DNA of 60,289 nucleotides from CAZUZS01 sp964624795 (lineage in GTDB: Bacteria; Calditrichota; Calditrichia; RBG-13-44-9), in NCBI GenBank assembly GCA_964624795.1, contig CAZUZS010000025.1, positions 1-60,289 on the forward strand. The letters run 5' to 3'. The first letter of the stretch is position 1, and each line of letters opens with the position of its first letter. Below, one piece after another: positions 47,046 to 56,034 of the stretch. Position numbers and translations under genes: made by a program. Under the pieces are notes generated by a model. That model was not told the DNA's origin. It ran no database searches and saw nothing but the letters and a program-made list of their open reading frames with translations.

Positions 47046-48110
47046 TTGAAGGCGCTCATCACCAGTGGCGGAAAAGGGACCAGACTAAGACCGATCACAC
47101 ATACCCAGAACAAACATCTAATTCCAGTGGCAAATAAGCCAATTCTTCATTACGCAATCGAGGCCGCGGTTGAAGCCGGAATCGGAGAAATTGGAATTGT
47201 TATCAACGCCGAGGCAAAGGACGTAGTAGAAGCAATCGGCGATGGTCGGAAGTGGGGTGTTAAAATTACGTATATTCCGCAGGAAGCCCCGTTGGGGCTT
47301 GCCCATGTGGTAAAAATTTCGCAAGGTTTTATCGGCGATGAGCCATTTATTTTTTATTTGGGCGACAACATGGTGGTTGGCGGAATAAAACGCTTTATCC
47401 GCCAGTTTGAGGCAGACCATTGCAATTGTCACCTGACATTGGCGCGGGTGAAGGAACCGTCCCGTTTCGGTGTTCCTGAAATCGATGGCAATCGTATAAT
47501 TGGCGTAGAGGAGAAGCCCGCACACCCCAAGAGCGAATTCGCGGTGGCCGGGATCTATATTTATGACAAAACTATTTTTGAAGCAGTAAATGCCATCCAG
47601 CCCAGTAAGCGGGGGGAACTGGAGATTTCAGATGCCCATCAATATCTGCTCGACCATGATTTTAAAGTAACTTATTCCGAGATTACGGGGTGGTGGAAAG
47701 ACACCGGGAAACCGGGCGATTTGCTTGAAGCAAACCGGCTGGTACTTGCCAATATGGATGGTGAGTCGAAGGGCGAAGCTGACGAAAATTCTCACCTCGC
47801 CGGCAAGGTGATTCTGGGCCAGGGAGCCAAAGTGATTGGCAGTCATATCCGGGGGCCTGTTATTATCGGAGAAAATACGATTGTTGAAAACAGCTACATC
47901 GGTCCCTACACCTCCATCTACCACCATTCCTTGGTGCGCAACAGTGAAATTGAATTCAGCATCGTCATGGATCATTGCCGGATTGAAAATGTGGGAATAC
48001 GGATCGAGAGTAGTATTCTGGGCTCGGAAGTTGAAATCCTGCAGGCAAAAGGGAAGCCTCGCACCCATCGATTTATTTTAGGTAATCAGAGTCAGGTTGA
48101 ACTTGTTTAA
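47046..48110 (+). CDS. rfbA: Glucose-1-phosphate thymidylyltransferase, long form
   Basis: Makes dTDP-glucose from glucose-1-phosphate and dTTP for deoxysugar synthesis. 354 residues: the nucleotidyltransferase domain has GGKGTRLRPIT, PIPVANKP-like LIPVANKPILHYAI, FYLGDNMV (metal Asp) and VEEKPAHPKS. The extra 110 C-terminal residues form a left-handed beta-helix (VIGSHIRGPVIIGENTIVE), marking the long subgroup seen in antibiotic-sugar and archaeal enzymes rather than the roughly 290-residue RmlA. The start is TTG, supported by GAGGAGG five bases upstream. No rmlB, rmlC or rmlD genes are adjacent. Confidence 0.92.
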   Translation: MKALITSGGKGTRLRPITHTQNKHLIPVANKPILHYAIEAAVEAGIGEIGIVINAEAKDVVEAIGDGRKWGVKITYIPQEAPLGLAHVVKISQGFIGDEPFIFYLGDNMVVGGIKRFIRQFEADHCNCHLTLARVKEPSRFGVPEIDGNRIIGVEEKPAHPKSEFAVAGIYIYDKTIFEAVNAIQPSKRGELEISDAHQYLLDHDFKVTYSEITGWWKDTGKPGDLLEANRLVLANMDGESKGEADENSHLAGKVILGQGAKVIGSHIRGPVIIGENTIVENSYIGPYTSIYHHSLVRNSEIEFSIVMDHCRIENVGIRIESSILGSEVEILQAKGKPRTHRFILGNQSQVELV

Positions 48111-48130
48111 TAAAACGGAGGAGGCATCCA

Positions 48131-48913
48131 ATGACCACAAAAAATATCTTGTCAGAAATCAAAGACAAAGTCGCAACTGTTACAATTAACCGTCCTGAAA
48201 AACTGAACGCCCTTGACGCTGAAACCATTACCGAACTATTTTATGTATTTAAGAAACTAAAGCAAAATGATGATGTCCTGGTGGTGATTATTACCGGCAG
48301 CGGTGAGAAGGCATTTGTGGCTGGTGCCGATATTGCGGAGATCAGCCGGCATGATGACATCTCCGGCCGAATTTTCGCGCTGCGTGGACAGAAGGTTTTT
48401 CGTTTTATCGAAAAAATGGAAAAGCCGGTTATTGCCGCAGTGAATGGTTTCGCACTGGGCGGCGGATGTGAGCTCGCCATGGCATGTCACATACGCATAG
48501 CATCGGAAAATGCGAAATTCGGACAGCCGGAGATTAATCTCGGGCTTCTGCCGGGTTATGGCGGAACACAGCGTCTTCCAAGATTGGTTGGCAGGGCCCG
48601 GGCTCTTTCAATGATGCTGACAGGCGATATGCTCGATGCAAAGACTGCCCTGGAAATTGGACTGATTACTGAAATCACACCCCCGGCAGAACTTCTGAAT
48701 CAGGCAAGAGCGCTGGCGGCGAAGATAGCGGAAAAAGCGCCGGTTGCTTCGCGATTTGTTCTGCAAGCGGTAACCGAGGGGATGGACATGAACCTGGACG
48801 CCGGACTTAACCTTGAGGCCGATCTCTTCGGAAATATATGCGCGACTGAGGATATGAAGGAGGGAACCTCAGCTTTTTTAGAAAAAAGAAAACCCGATTT
48901 CAAGGGGAAATAA
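48131..48913 (+). CDS. Enoyl-CoA hydratase/isomerase (crotonase family)
   Basis: 260 residues. The oxyanion-hole segments are AGADIAEI and GFALGGGCELAMACH, and the two catalytic glutamates of true hydratases are present at Glu114 (GGGCELA) and Glu134 (GQPEINLG), 20 apart as in the rat mitochondrial enzyme. The beta-oxidation partner genes are not nearby, so the acyl chain is unknown. GGAGGAGG lies before the ATG, 20 bases after the thymidylyltransferase stop. Confidence 0.95.
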   Translation: MTTKNILSEIKDKVATVTINRPEKLNALDAETITELFYVFKKLKQNDDVLVVIITGSGEKAFVAGADIAEISRHDDISGRIFALRGQKVFRFIEKMEKPVIAAVNGFALGGGCELAMACHIRIASENAKFGQPEINLGLLPGYGGTQRLPRLVGRARALSMMLTGDMLDAKTALEIGLITEITPPAELLNQARALAAKIAEKAPVASRFVLQAVTEGMDMNLDAGLNLEADLFGNICATEDMKEGTSAFLEKRKPDFKGK

Positions 48914-48925
48914 AACCGATTTCCA

Positions 48926-49975
48926 ATGATAGAAAAGAATACAGCAGTAATTATTTCAAACCATGCCGATTTTGGTGCGAAGTGGGAAGCGTACCTGAAA
49001 TCCAATAATTACTTTCCAAAGCATGTCGGGCGCCTGCAACGGTGGGACGCACTGGAAATCGATATATCTACGAATTGTTGTGTTATCGATAATGTTGATG
49101 GGAATTTCCCCTTCGCGGATTTTTTTCAGAGTTTAAGTATCTCATTTACCCAATTATTTTTGATCAATGTCGGCAACTCTCTCCCCGATAATTTAAAAGC
49201 CCCGTATATTATTTTCAATGTAGATCCATCATCGGAAAGTATCCCACTTGCTAACTTTCTAAAGTATTCCGAGTTGGTTTTGCGGCACGAAAAGGTGAGA
49301 ACCGAACTGGTTAGCATGCTTTTGCATGATGTTCGTTCACCCCTGAACAGCCTGATCGGCTATCTGGAATTATTGCTGAATGATGTTTTTGGCGCCCTGA
49401 ATGAAGGGCAAAAAAATATTCTTGAAAAAGCGATGGAAATGGGTGATGCGACTCTTGATATGATGGAAGATTTAAATGAAGCATTTCGCGGCGAGCAAAA
49501 TGCGTTTGCGCTGCAAAAAGAGCCATTTAATTTTTCAGAAATTCTCGAATCAGTATTGGTGAACATCTGGGTAAAAGCAGACCGGAAAAATATTAAAATA
49601 AAGAAGGAAATCGATGCCAAGCTGGATAAAATAACGGGAGATGACTACCAGATTCAACGGGTCCTGGCTAATCTGCTCAACAACGCTATAAAGTATTCTC
49701 CCGACAATTCCCAGATTACCATTCAGGCTAGTCCCAATCCGGATAATTGTGCGCAAATCAGCATAATCGATAACGGGCAAGGGGTTCCCGAAAAGCAGCT
49801 AAAACACCTGTTTGATAAATATTACAGGGTGAAAAATCAACGCCAGGTTGAGAAGGGCTACGGATTAGGACTTTACATCAGCAAAAATATTATAAGAACT
49901 CACCGCGGAAAAATCTGGGCGCAAAACAATGCTCTCGGCGGACTCACTGTTACTTTTACATTGCCCCTCACCTAA
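48926..49975 (+). CDS. Soluble sensor histidine kinase
   Basis: 349 residues with no membrane helix. The first 120 residues are unassigned; their alternating strand-helix pattern (AVIISNHADFG, then CCVIDNVDGNFP, then FLINVGNSLP) could be a degenerate receiver-like domain. The dimerisation helix has His134 in LLHDVRSPLNS. The ATPase has NLLNNAIKYSPD, IDNGQGVP and GYGLGLYISKNI, followed by the closing strand. No response regulator is adjacent, so it is an orphan. It follows the crotonase gene by 12 bases. Confidence 0.9.
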   Translation: MIEKNTAVIISNHADFGAKWEAYLKSNNYFPKHVGRLQRWDALEIDISTNCCVIDNVDGNFPFADFFQSLSISFTQLFLINVGNSLPDNLKAPYIIFNVDPSSESIPLANFLKYSELVLRHEKVRTELVSMLLHDVRSPLNSLIGYLELLLNDVFGALNEGQKNILEKAMEMGDATLDMMEDLNEAFRGEQNAFALQKEPFNFSEILESVLVNIWVKADRKNIKIKKEIDAKLDKITGDDYQIQRVLANLLNNAIKYSPDNSQITIQASPNPDNCAQISIIDNGQGVPEKQLKHLFDKYYRVKNQRQVEKGYGLGLYISKNIIRTHRGKIWAQNNALGGLTVTFTLPLT

Positions 49976-50136
49976 TTGAAGATGGACGTTTCTTCACAAC
50001 TTTTGCGATAACCCGAGGTTCAATGATAGGAAAATGTGTTCCCGGAAGGCCATTGGTTGCGGCTGGTGATTTGCCCCGGGGACAAATGAAACAGGATTTG
50101 CGCCTCGTTGTGTGGCCCAAATAGAGGAGAATTCTG

Positions 50137-50628
50137 ATGCCGGCGTCTAATATTATCTGGCGTATCGACGATCGCCTGATTCACGGACAGATAATAATAG
50201 GGTGGTGTAGTCAATTGCCTATCCGTCTCCTGGTGGTTTGCGACGATGAAATTGCGGAGACCGAATGGGAGAAGAATCTCCTTCTTATGGCAACGCCGCC
50301 GGGGTTACCGTCAATGGTATTGACGGCAGAAGAAACTGCAATGCAGGCAAAAGAGTGGCTTACCAGAGACCTGATTGTATTGGTAATTATGAAATCACCG
50401 CATTACGTGCAAAAACTAATCAGCCTTGGATTGGACATGCAAAAAATAAATATCGGTGGAATTCACTATCGCGAGAATCGAAAAGAGTACCTACCCTACC
50501 TGTATCTTTCCCAAGACGAAGTCGAAATCTTCAGACAACTTATGGAGACCGGAATTCAGGTGGAATGCCAGGATTTGCCAAATTCCCCAGCATACAATCT
50601 TCGGAAACTGATTGAGAGGAAACAATGA
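50137..50628 (+). CDS. PTS EIIB component, mannose/sorbose type, without a transporter
   Basis: 163 residues. IIWRIDDRLIHGQIIIGW is the mannose-family EIIB signature, with phosphorylated His16 in the DDRLIHGQ motif. MQKINIGGIHYRENRKEYLPYLYLSQDEV (second part: GGIHYR) also fits. No EIIC, EIID, EI or HPr gene is in the window, so this is likely a regulatory component rather than part of a sugar transporter. GAGGAGAA-like bases precede the ATG, and the TGA overlaps the next ATG (ATGA), so the two proteins are coupled in translation. Confidence 0.92.
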   Translation: MPASNIIWRIDDRLIHGQIIIGWCSQLPIRLLVVCDDEIAETEWEKNLLLMATPPGLPSMVLTAEETAMQAKEWLTRDLIVLVIMKSPHYVQKLISLGLDMQKINIGGIHYRENRKEYLPYLYLSQDEVEIFRQLMETGIQVECQDLPNSPAYNLRKLIERKQ

Positions 50629-51053
50629 TCGAAATCTCCACCGAAGAAATCTTCCTCAAGACCAAGGGATTTACTGATATCCAGGACATTACGCCCAGGG
50701 TTGCCGAGATGCTGGAAGAGAGCGGCTATTGGGAGGGACAGGTAACTATCTTTGTTCCGGGAAGTACCGGTGCACTCACAACGATTGAATTCGAGCCGGG
50801 CTTATTGGTGGATTTTCCCCGGTTTTTGGAAGACATTCTGCCGATGAAAAAGAGCTACCAACATGATGCAACGTGGCACGATGGCAACGGCTACGCCCAT
50901 CTTCGCTCTGCGCTCATAAAACCATCTTTCACTGTTCCATTTAGTGGAAGGAGATTATTACTTGGAACCTGGCAACAGATAATCTTTATAGATTTCGATA
51001 ATCGTTCCAGGCAACGACATTTAGTAGTTCAATTCTTAGGTATAAGAAAATAA
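50625..51053 (+). CDS. YjbQ/UPF0047 family protein
   Basis: 142 residues. The family pattern is complete: GYWEGQVTIFVPGSTGALTT, HDATWHDGNGYAHLRSALI with the conserved histidines, and TVPFSGRRLLLGTWQQI. Members have been linked to weak thiamine-phosphate synthase activity, but the physiological role is unsettled. The start overlaps the EIIB stop by four bases. No thiamine genes are near. Confidence 0.9.
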   Translation: MIEISTEEIFLKTKGFTDIQDITPRVAEMLEESGYWEGQVTIFVPGSTGALTTIEFEPGLLVDFPRFLEDILPMKKSYQHDATWHDGNGYAHLRSALIKPSFTVPFSGRRLLLGTWQQIIFIDFDNRSRQRHLVVQFLGIRK

Positions 51054-51116
51054 TATGTAGTGTAATTCCGGTTTTGTTGTCCGGAGAAGAGGTCCAAAAA
51101 TATAGAAAGTGTTTTT

Positions 51117-51299
51117 TTACATGAATACCGGATGATTCTCCAGATAGGTGCTTCTGAACTTTTCAGCATGACCTTCCGTAAACCATGCAACCACAACATC
51201 TTTTAGCGAAAGACTCTTTTGCGATTGAATCTTTAATTCCTTGTAAAGAATATGAATGGCTTCCAATTGCTTCTGTTGGTAGTCATTTAATCCATTCAT
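51117..51299 (-). CDS. Small helical protein, function unknown
   Basis: 60 residues: two predicted helices (DYQQKQLEAIHILYKELKI and LSLKDVVVAWFTEGHAEKFR). I do not recognise a family. A strong ribosome site (GAGGTAA before the ATG) and its position nine bases after another small gene support it being real. The pair reads against both neighbours and may form a small two-gene unit. Confidence 0.6.
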   Translation of the reverse strand: MNGLNDYQQKQLEAIHILYKELKIQSQKSLSLKDVVVAWFTEGHAEKFRSTYLENHPVFM

Positions 51300-51308
51300 G
51301 ATATTACC

Positions 51309-51491
51309 TCAATAGATTATGGAATCCATGTTTAGTTTTTTTTGCTTTTTCGCAACTGCACTTTTGTCAAGCGCGGTCTGCGTCAACATTAGGGCGACTG
51401 CCTCGGAAAAGGAGACAGGTCGCTTCAACTCTTCCGATATTCGCTTTTGGAAATCAAAAATCCGTTTACAATATTCGCCGGATACCTGCAT
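51309..51491 (-). CDS. Small protein, possibly ribbon-helix-helix type
   Basis: 60 residues beginning MQVSGEYCKRIFDFQKRI. The segment KRPVSFSEAVALMLTQ looks like a ribbon-helix-helix DNA-binding helix, but the family is uncertain. The ATG is preceded by GGAGAT; a second ATG four codons earlier is also possible (end at 51503). Upstream of the other small gene in the same direction, consistent with a regulator plus partner pair. Confidence 0.55.
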   Translation of the reverse strand: MQVSGEYCKRIFDFQKRISEELKRPVSFSEAVALMLTQTALDKSAVAKKQKKLNMDSIIY

Positions 51492-51503
51492 TTTTATCTC
51501 CAT

Positions 51504-51959
51504 CTTTCTTTACAAACGTTTCTTCAATTTTAGTGCCAAAGCCACCGGGAAATGCTCGGTTTTGCCAAATCATACACTAACATATAGAAAATATTAGGAT
51601 TAAATGAGATTCGGCGAATTTTCCATTCTTGATTGATCTGTACAGATTTTCGAAATGTGTGTAGAAAATTTCACCACGATACCGGGCCGGATTGCTTGTG
51701 TCGATGGGCATTGCGGTGTAGCAGATGGTCATATCGACACCCATAAAGGTGCTCGATTGTCTAAAAACAAGCCAATAATAGATTGATCAACAAATTGCCT
51801 GGTAACAAGCGAAATGGAACCGATCAGACGGTCCGAAGTAACATATATTGCTAATTATTCGTTCTACGGCTTCAATTTCGCCAATTCATTCTCACCATCT
51901 GAAATTGCAGGGAAAATCAAGGCAGGGATGTGAAATCCCCAAAATGCACGAGGTTTCAC
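51504..51959. other. Intergenic region before the GpgS-EIIA gene
   Basis: About 450 bases between divergently read genes. It contains an inverted repeat GTGTCGAT/ATCGACAC (51698-51705 and 51733-51740, 27-base loop). No gene or clear promoter was found. Confidence 0.4.
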
Positions 51960-53483
51960 ATGCAACTCGAAGAATGGATGAGATCCCGAGTATATTCCTA
52001 TAAACAGTTTGCCGATGTCGATGTCCTCATAAATAAGAAGGCGCGGCAGAAAAACGCGGTAAGTCTATGTCTGCCTGCTCTTAATGAATCCCCTACCATT
52101 GGCAAAATAATCAAATCACTCAAAAAAGATCTGTATGACAGGAAACATCTTATTGATGAGATTATTGTTATCGATAGCGGTTCGACTGACGGGACCCCGG
52201 AAATTGCCCGAAAATTGGGCGCGCGTGTATACGAAGATCGGCAGATTTTGCCGGAAATGGGAATCATACACGGAAAGGGAGAAAATCTCTGGAAGAGCCT
52301 CTATTTGGCAAACGGAGATATCATCCTCTGGCTGGATACCGATATTCGCAATATGGATCGCCGTTTTGTTACCGGCCTGGTTGGACCGCTGTTACAGAGT
52401 CCGGAAATCGCGTTTGTAAAAGGATTTTACCGGCGTCCGATCACGATCGGAAAAAAAGTGTTGGCAGCCGGTGGCGGCAGAGTTACCGAAATCCTGGTGA
52501 AGCCGTTTTTTAACCTGTTGTTTCCTCAACTTGCCCTGTTTAATCAACCTTTATCGGGAGAGTACGGTGGGCGAAGGGAACTATTAGAAAGGGTTCCCTT
52601 CTTCACCGGATATGGCGTTGAGACCGGGCTCATGATCGATATCGAAGATCGATTCGGACTTGGGTGTATGGCGCAGGTGGATCTTAAAGTGCGTATTCAT
52701 CGCAACCAGGATCTGGATTCCCTGCGGAAGATGGCATTTGGAATCTTAAAGGTTTTGATGACCCGCGCTGAACAACAGGGCAAATTAATTCTGATGGATA
52801 ATGTGGGAAATCAAATTACTTCCATGCTGAAAAATGAATTTGGCCAATTTGATCTCCACGTCGCTGATATTCAGGAGATTGAGCGGCCGCCGATGATTCT
52901 TTGTGAAGCATACCAGAAAAAGCGTAGCTTGACGGAGGAAAACCTGATTCTTATTGAGGAAGTGCAGAAGAAGAAGGGCTTCCCGTTCTTATCGATATGC
53001 CCATTGTTAAGGCCCGCCTTGATAGTTCTGGACGGAAAGGCAGAGAACAAAGACCAGCTTTTTAAGGAAATCAGTTCTTTGTTGGTTGATAATAAAAATG
53101 CCACGGATTATCCGCGCCTGGTTCAGGAGTTTCATACGAGAGAAAACGCGCTCAGTACCGGCACCGGTTCTGGTGTGGCAATTCCACACGTTCTGTCGTC
53201 CAATATTAAAAGAATGCAGATTGTCGTATACCGGAAGTCGAATAGCCTAGCGTTCGATTCGATGGATGGGCAGCCGGTAAACCTGATTTTTGCAGTTGTT
53301 GCGCCCGCTGAGCGGCGGGGTCAATATCTGCAGGTTCTGGCAAACCTGGCGCGAATCCTGAAGGATGGAGAACTGAAAAAGCATCTGTTGAATGTCGCCA
53401 CGCCCGAAGATTTTATCAGTGTGCTGAGAAAGATTGAGGCGGTTAAACAAATTGAACAGGAACTGCGGGCTATAGAATCCTGA
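51960..53483 (+). CDS. gpgS: Glucosyl-3-phosphoglycerate synthase fused to PTS EIIA domain
   Basis: 507 residues. Residues about 30-315 match glucosyl-3-phosphoglycerate synthase (GT81), which makes the precursor of the solute glucosylglycerate. Landmarks are LPALNESPTIG, VIDSGSTDGTPEI, Lys106 in HGKGENLWKS, the metal DTD (Asp126, Asp128), GFYRRP, GGGRVTEILV, QPLSGEYGGRRELLE, GYGVETGLMID and His247 in RIHRNQ, all aligned with the mycobacterial enzyme. Residues about 360-505 are a fructose/nitrogen-type EIIA with phospho-acceptor His410 in GSGVAIPHVL. The ATG has GAGG six bases upstream; a GTG ten codons earlier is possible. GpgS is normally about 320 residues, so the EIIA part is an addition. 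Confidence 0.9.
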   Translation: MQLEEWMRSRVYSYKQFADVDVLINKKARQKNAVSLCLPALNESPTIGKIIKSLKKDLYDRKHLIDEIIVIDSGSTDGTPEIARKLGARVYEDRQILPEMGIIHGKGENLWKSLYLANGDIILWLDTDIRNMDRRFVTGLVGPLLQSPEIAFVKGFYRRPITIGKKVLAAGGGRVTEILVKPFFNLLFPQLALFNQPLSGEYGGRRELLERVPFFTGYGVETGLMIDIEDRFGLGCMAQVDLKVRIHRNQDLDSLRKMAFGILKVLMTRAEQQGKLILMDNVGNQITSMLKNEFGQFDLHVADIQEIERPPMILCEAYQKKRSLTEENLILIEEVQKKKGFPFLSICPLLRPALIVLDGKAENKDQLFKEISSLLVDNKNATDYPRLVQEFHTRENALSTGTGSGVAIPHVLSSNIKRMQIVVYRKSNSLAFDSMDGQPVNLIFAVVAPAERRGQYLQVLANLARILKDGELKKHLLNVATPEDFISVLRKIEAVKQIEQELRAIES

Positions 53484-53631
53484 AATTCTCTTTTTCGAAG
53501 GTATCCTGCTCTGTTTTTTTCCGGTCGTCAGGATATGCATCAACCCATTTTCAGCGAATCCGATTTTTCCTTCAGGCAAATTTCTTTGGGGTTCGGATAA
53601 GATTTGTTTCTATCGGCAGATGTGATATGGT

Positions 53632-56034
53632 CTAAATCAGAACCGCATCGCTGCGCTGCTCGTCACTTTGCTTCACATCCACCAGCACTGGCAGCGAATC
53701 CTTGACATCCTCGATGTGGGTAACCACAAAGATTTGCCGAAACTGGTGGGAAAGCTGGTTCATTGCATTCAGGATCAGCGATTTTCGCTCCTGGTCCTGC
53801 GAACCGAATATTTCATCCAGAACGATGAAATTTAGCGGATTGCCGCCGCTGCGTTCCGCTACCACCTGGCTGATAGCGATCCGCAGGCACAGGCTGAACA
53901 AGTCCTGCTCGCCGCCGGAAAACCGTTTAATCCCAAAACGCTCCGTCTCGTCGTAAATGAATATGTTGTAGTCGGTATCCAGCTCCATAATGGAGTAGCG
54001 GCTGTTGGTGGTAAGCGCCAGCAGTTCCGATGCACGCTGGGCAATCAACGGACGAATACGCCCTGCCAGCTCCAATCGGAAATTGCCGAAATATTCATCC
54101 AGCAAATTCAGGTAGTAAATTTCCTGTTTCAGGCGATCGATTTCTTCCCGCAATTGCTGCTGTTCACTGATTTCCTTTTCCAACTGCTCCTGCGCCTGTA
54201 TTCCCAATGCCAGATTCTTTTTGGCTTCCGCTAAGCGCTGGTTAGCCTCTTCCGCCTGCCTTTCCAGCTCTTCCAGAGCAGCCTTCTGTCCCAGGTAGAT
54301 TTCCTCATTGTAGCCAAGATTTTCGCGATCCGCCTCCGCCTGTTCCAGATCCTGGCCGGTTTCCAGCAAAATTTTCCGCGTGGAGTCAAGGAAATCGCTT
54401 ACTTCCGGGAGCCGTGCAACAATCGTCTCAAGCTGAAGCACACGCTCGCGTTTTTCGCTTATTTCCTCGAATTGCCGGCGGATCTGGTCATGCTTTTCAG
54501 AATCGTAACGGATTTCGCCCAGCTCCGAAATTCCCAGTCTGATTTTCGTGCGCTCATTCTCTTTGTTTTCCAAATCTTCCGTTAAACGCGAGACAGATGC
54601 AGCTATTTCTTTTTCCCGGCTGTTCAGCCTGATCCACTCTTCATTTTGTTGCCGCACGGTTTTTAATTCCTGCCGGATTTTTTCTACCTCTTTTTTCGTG
54701 CCTGCCAATAGTTTTTGCTTCTCTGCTTTTTGCTGCTGCAAAGAGTCCAGGTCTTGCTCAAATTGCCGGATTACGCTATCGTAATGTTCCTTTAGCGGCC
54801 GCCTGCACACCGGGCAGGGGCTCTCCGGGCCAAGCTCATTTACCGTCTGGCGGTGCCCGGAGATTTCAGCAACCCGGTTGTCAACCGATTGAATATCGCC
54901 GCGCAGTTTGCTTTCGTCCTCTTGCACATCATTCAGGCGCTGCTCCAATTCCGCCATGCGCTCCGCGATTCCCTCAAACTGCGATTTGACACTTTTTATT
55001 TCGCTCAACTGCTCGTCCAGAGCGGCTGACTGTGCGCTTGCTCGCTCCAATTCAGTTTCCAACCGGGACAGCAGTTCTTTCTGATGCAAAATTTCTTTGA
55101 ATTTAAGCTCCCTCGCATCCCAATCCGTTTTCTCGTTTTTCAATTCCTGCCACTTCTCGACTTGGGGAGCGAGTAGATGCAATTCTTTTTCGGCCAGTTT
55201 GATTTTTTCGATCTCCTCGCCGAGACGCGTTTCTTCTTTCTGGCGGTTGTGTTTGCGCTCCTGCAATTGGTCAATCCGGCGCTGCTGTTCGTTGAAGCGA
55301 TCCCGTAGCTTGCCGGAAGCGTCGAAATCTTTCCTTTTTTGCTGCCTGTCTACGACCAGCGTTTTCACTGCCCGCTCGGCTTCAGCAACAGATTTTTGAA
55401 GCACGCGGTTTTCTTTTTTCTTGTCTCCGAGCTGATTCCTTAATATTTCCGGATCCTTCAGGTGGCTTTCTTTTCCCATCCGGAAGGCGTCCTTTTCATT
55501 GCGGTCTCGCCGAACCATTTCCCGTGCGCGGTCGATGCGGTCGATGTTGATCAGCCGGTTGATGGCACGCCGGCGCTCTTCCGCCCGCATTTCGGACAGC
55601 GCCGCCAGATCGCGCTGCCTGGCAAATACCGACGCGAAAAACGAAGAGTAATCCAGCCCCAGCAGCAACTCCACAAATTCATTCACGCCGCTGTCCTGCA
55701 CCGCCGCCGGTTCTTTCTCCCCGGTGCGGTAGATGGCAGCTTCCATCACCGCATTTTTACCGCGTAACTCCCTCCGCACCCGGTACTGCATCCCGCCGAT
55801 TTCGAAAACCATTTCCGCCCGGCACACGTCGCGTTCTCCGGCAAATTGTGAACGCACCTCGCTTTTGTCGGTTCGCACCACCCTGTTGCCATACAGCACC
55901 CAGCCGATGGCCTCCAGCAGCGTGGATTTTCCGCTTCCGTTGGGCCCGATAATTCCAACCAGGTTTTCCGGAAATTCGAGATACAGCTTTTCGAACCGCC
56001 GGAAATTTTCAAGAAGCAGAGATTTTATCACCAT
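53632..56034 (-). CDS. sbcC: SbcC/Rad50-type ATPase
   Basis: Chromosome-repair ATPase acting with SbcD on hairpins and blocked DNA ends. 800 residues: Walker A GPNGSGKS (about 30-37), Q-loop region SFFASVFARQRDLAAL, long coiled coils, the zinc-hook SPCPVC near residue 406, a second coiled coil, signature FSGGEQDLFSL and Walker B FIVLDEIFGSQD. The length is shorter than E. coli SbcC (1048) and typical of Rad50-like forms. The sbcD gene lies upstream but is separated by a repeat-bounded DUF559 cassette. Confidence 0.96.
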   Translation of the reverse strand: MVIKSLLLENFRRFEKLYLEFPENLVGIIGPNGSGKSTLLEAIGWVLYGNRVVRTDKSEVRSQFAGERDVCRAEMVFEIGGMQYRVRRELRGKNAVMEAAIYRTGEKEPAAVQDSGVNEFVELLLGLDYSSFFASVFARQRDLAALSEMRAEERRRAINRLINIDRIDRAREMVRRDRNEKDAFRMGKESHLKDPEILRNQLGDKKKENRVLQKSVAEAERAVKTLVVDRQQKRKDFDASGKLRDRFNEQQRRIDQLQERKHNRQKEETRLGEEIEKIKLAEKELHLLAPQVEKWQELKNEKTDWDARELKFKEILHQKELLSRLETELERASAQSAALDEQLSEIKSVKSQFEGIAERMAELEQRLNDVQEDESKLRGDIQSVDNRVAEISGHRQTVNELGPESPCPVCRRPLKEHYDSVIRQFEQDLDSLQQQKAEKQKLLAGTKKEVEKIRQELKTVRQQNEEWIRLNSREKEIAASVSRLTEDLENKENERTKIRLGISELGEIRYDSEKHDQIRRQFEEISEKRERVLQLETIVARLPEVSDFLDSTRKILLETGQDLEQAEADRENLGYNEEIYLGQKAALEELERQAEEANQRLAEAKKNLALGIQAQEQLEKEISEQQQLREEIDRLKQEIYYLNLLDEYFGNFRLELAGRIRPLIAQRASELLALTTNSRYSIMELDTDYNIFIYDETERFGIKRFSGGEQDLFSLCLRIAISQVVAERSGGNPLNFIVLDEIFGSQDQERKSLILNAMNQLSHQFRQIFVVTHIEDVKDSLPVLVDVKQSDEQRSDAVLI

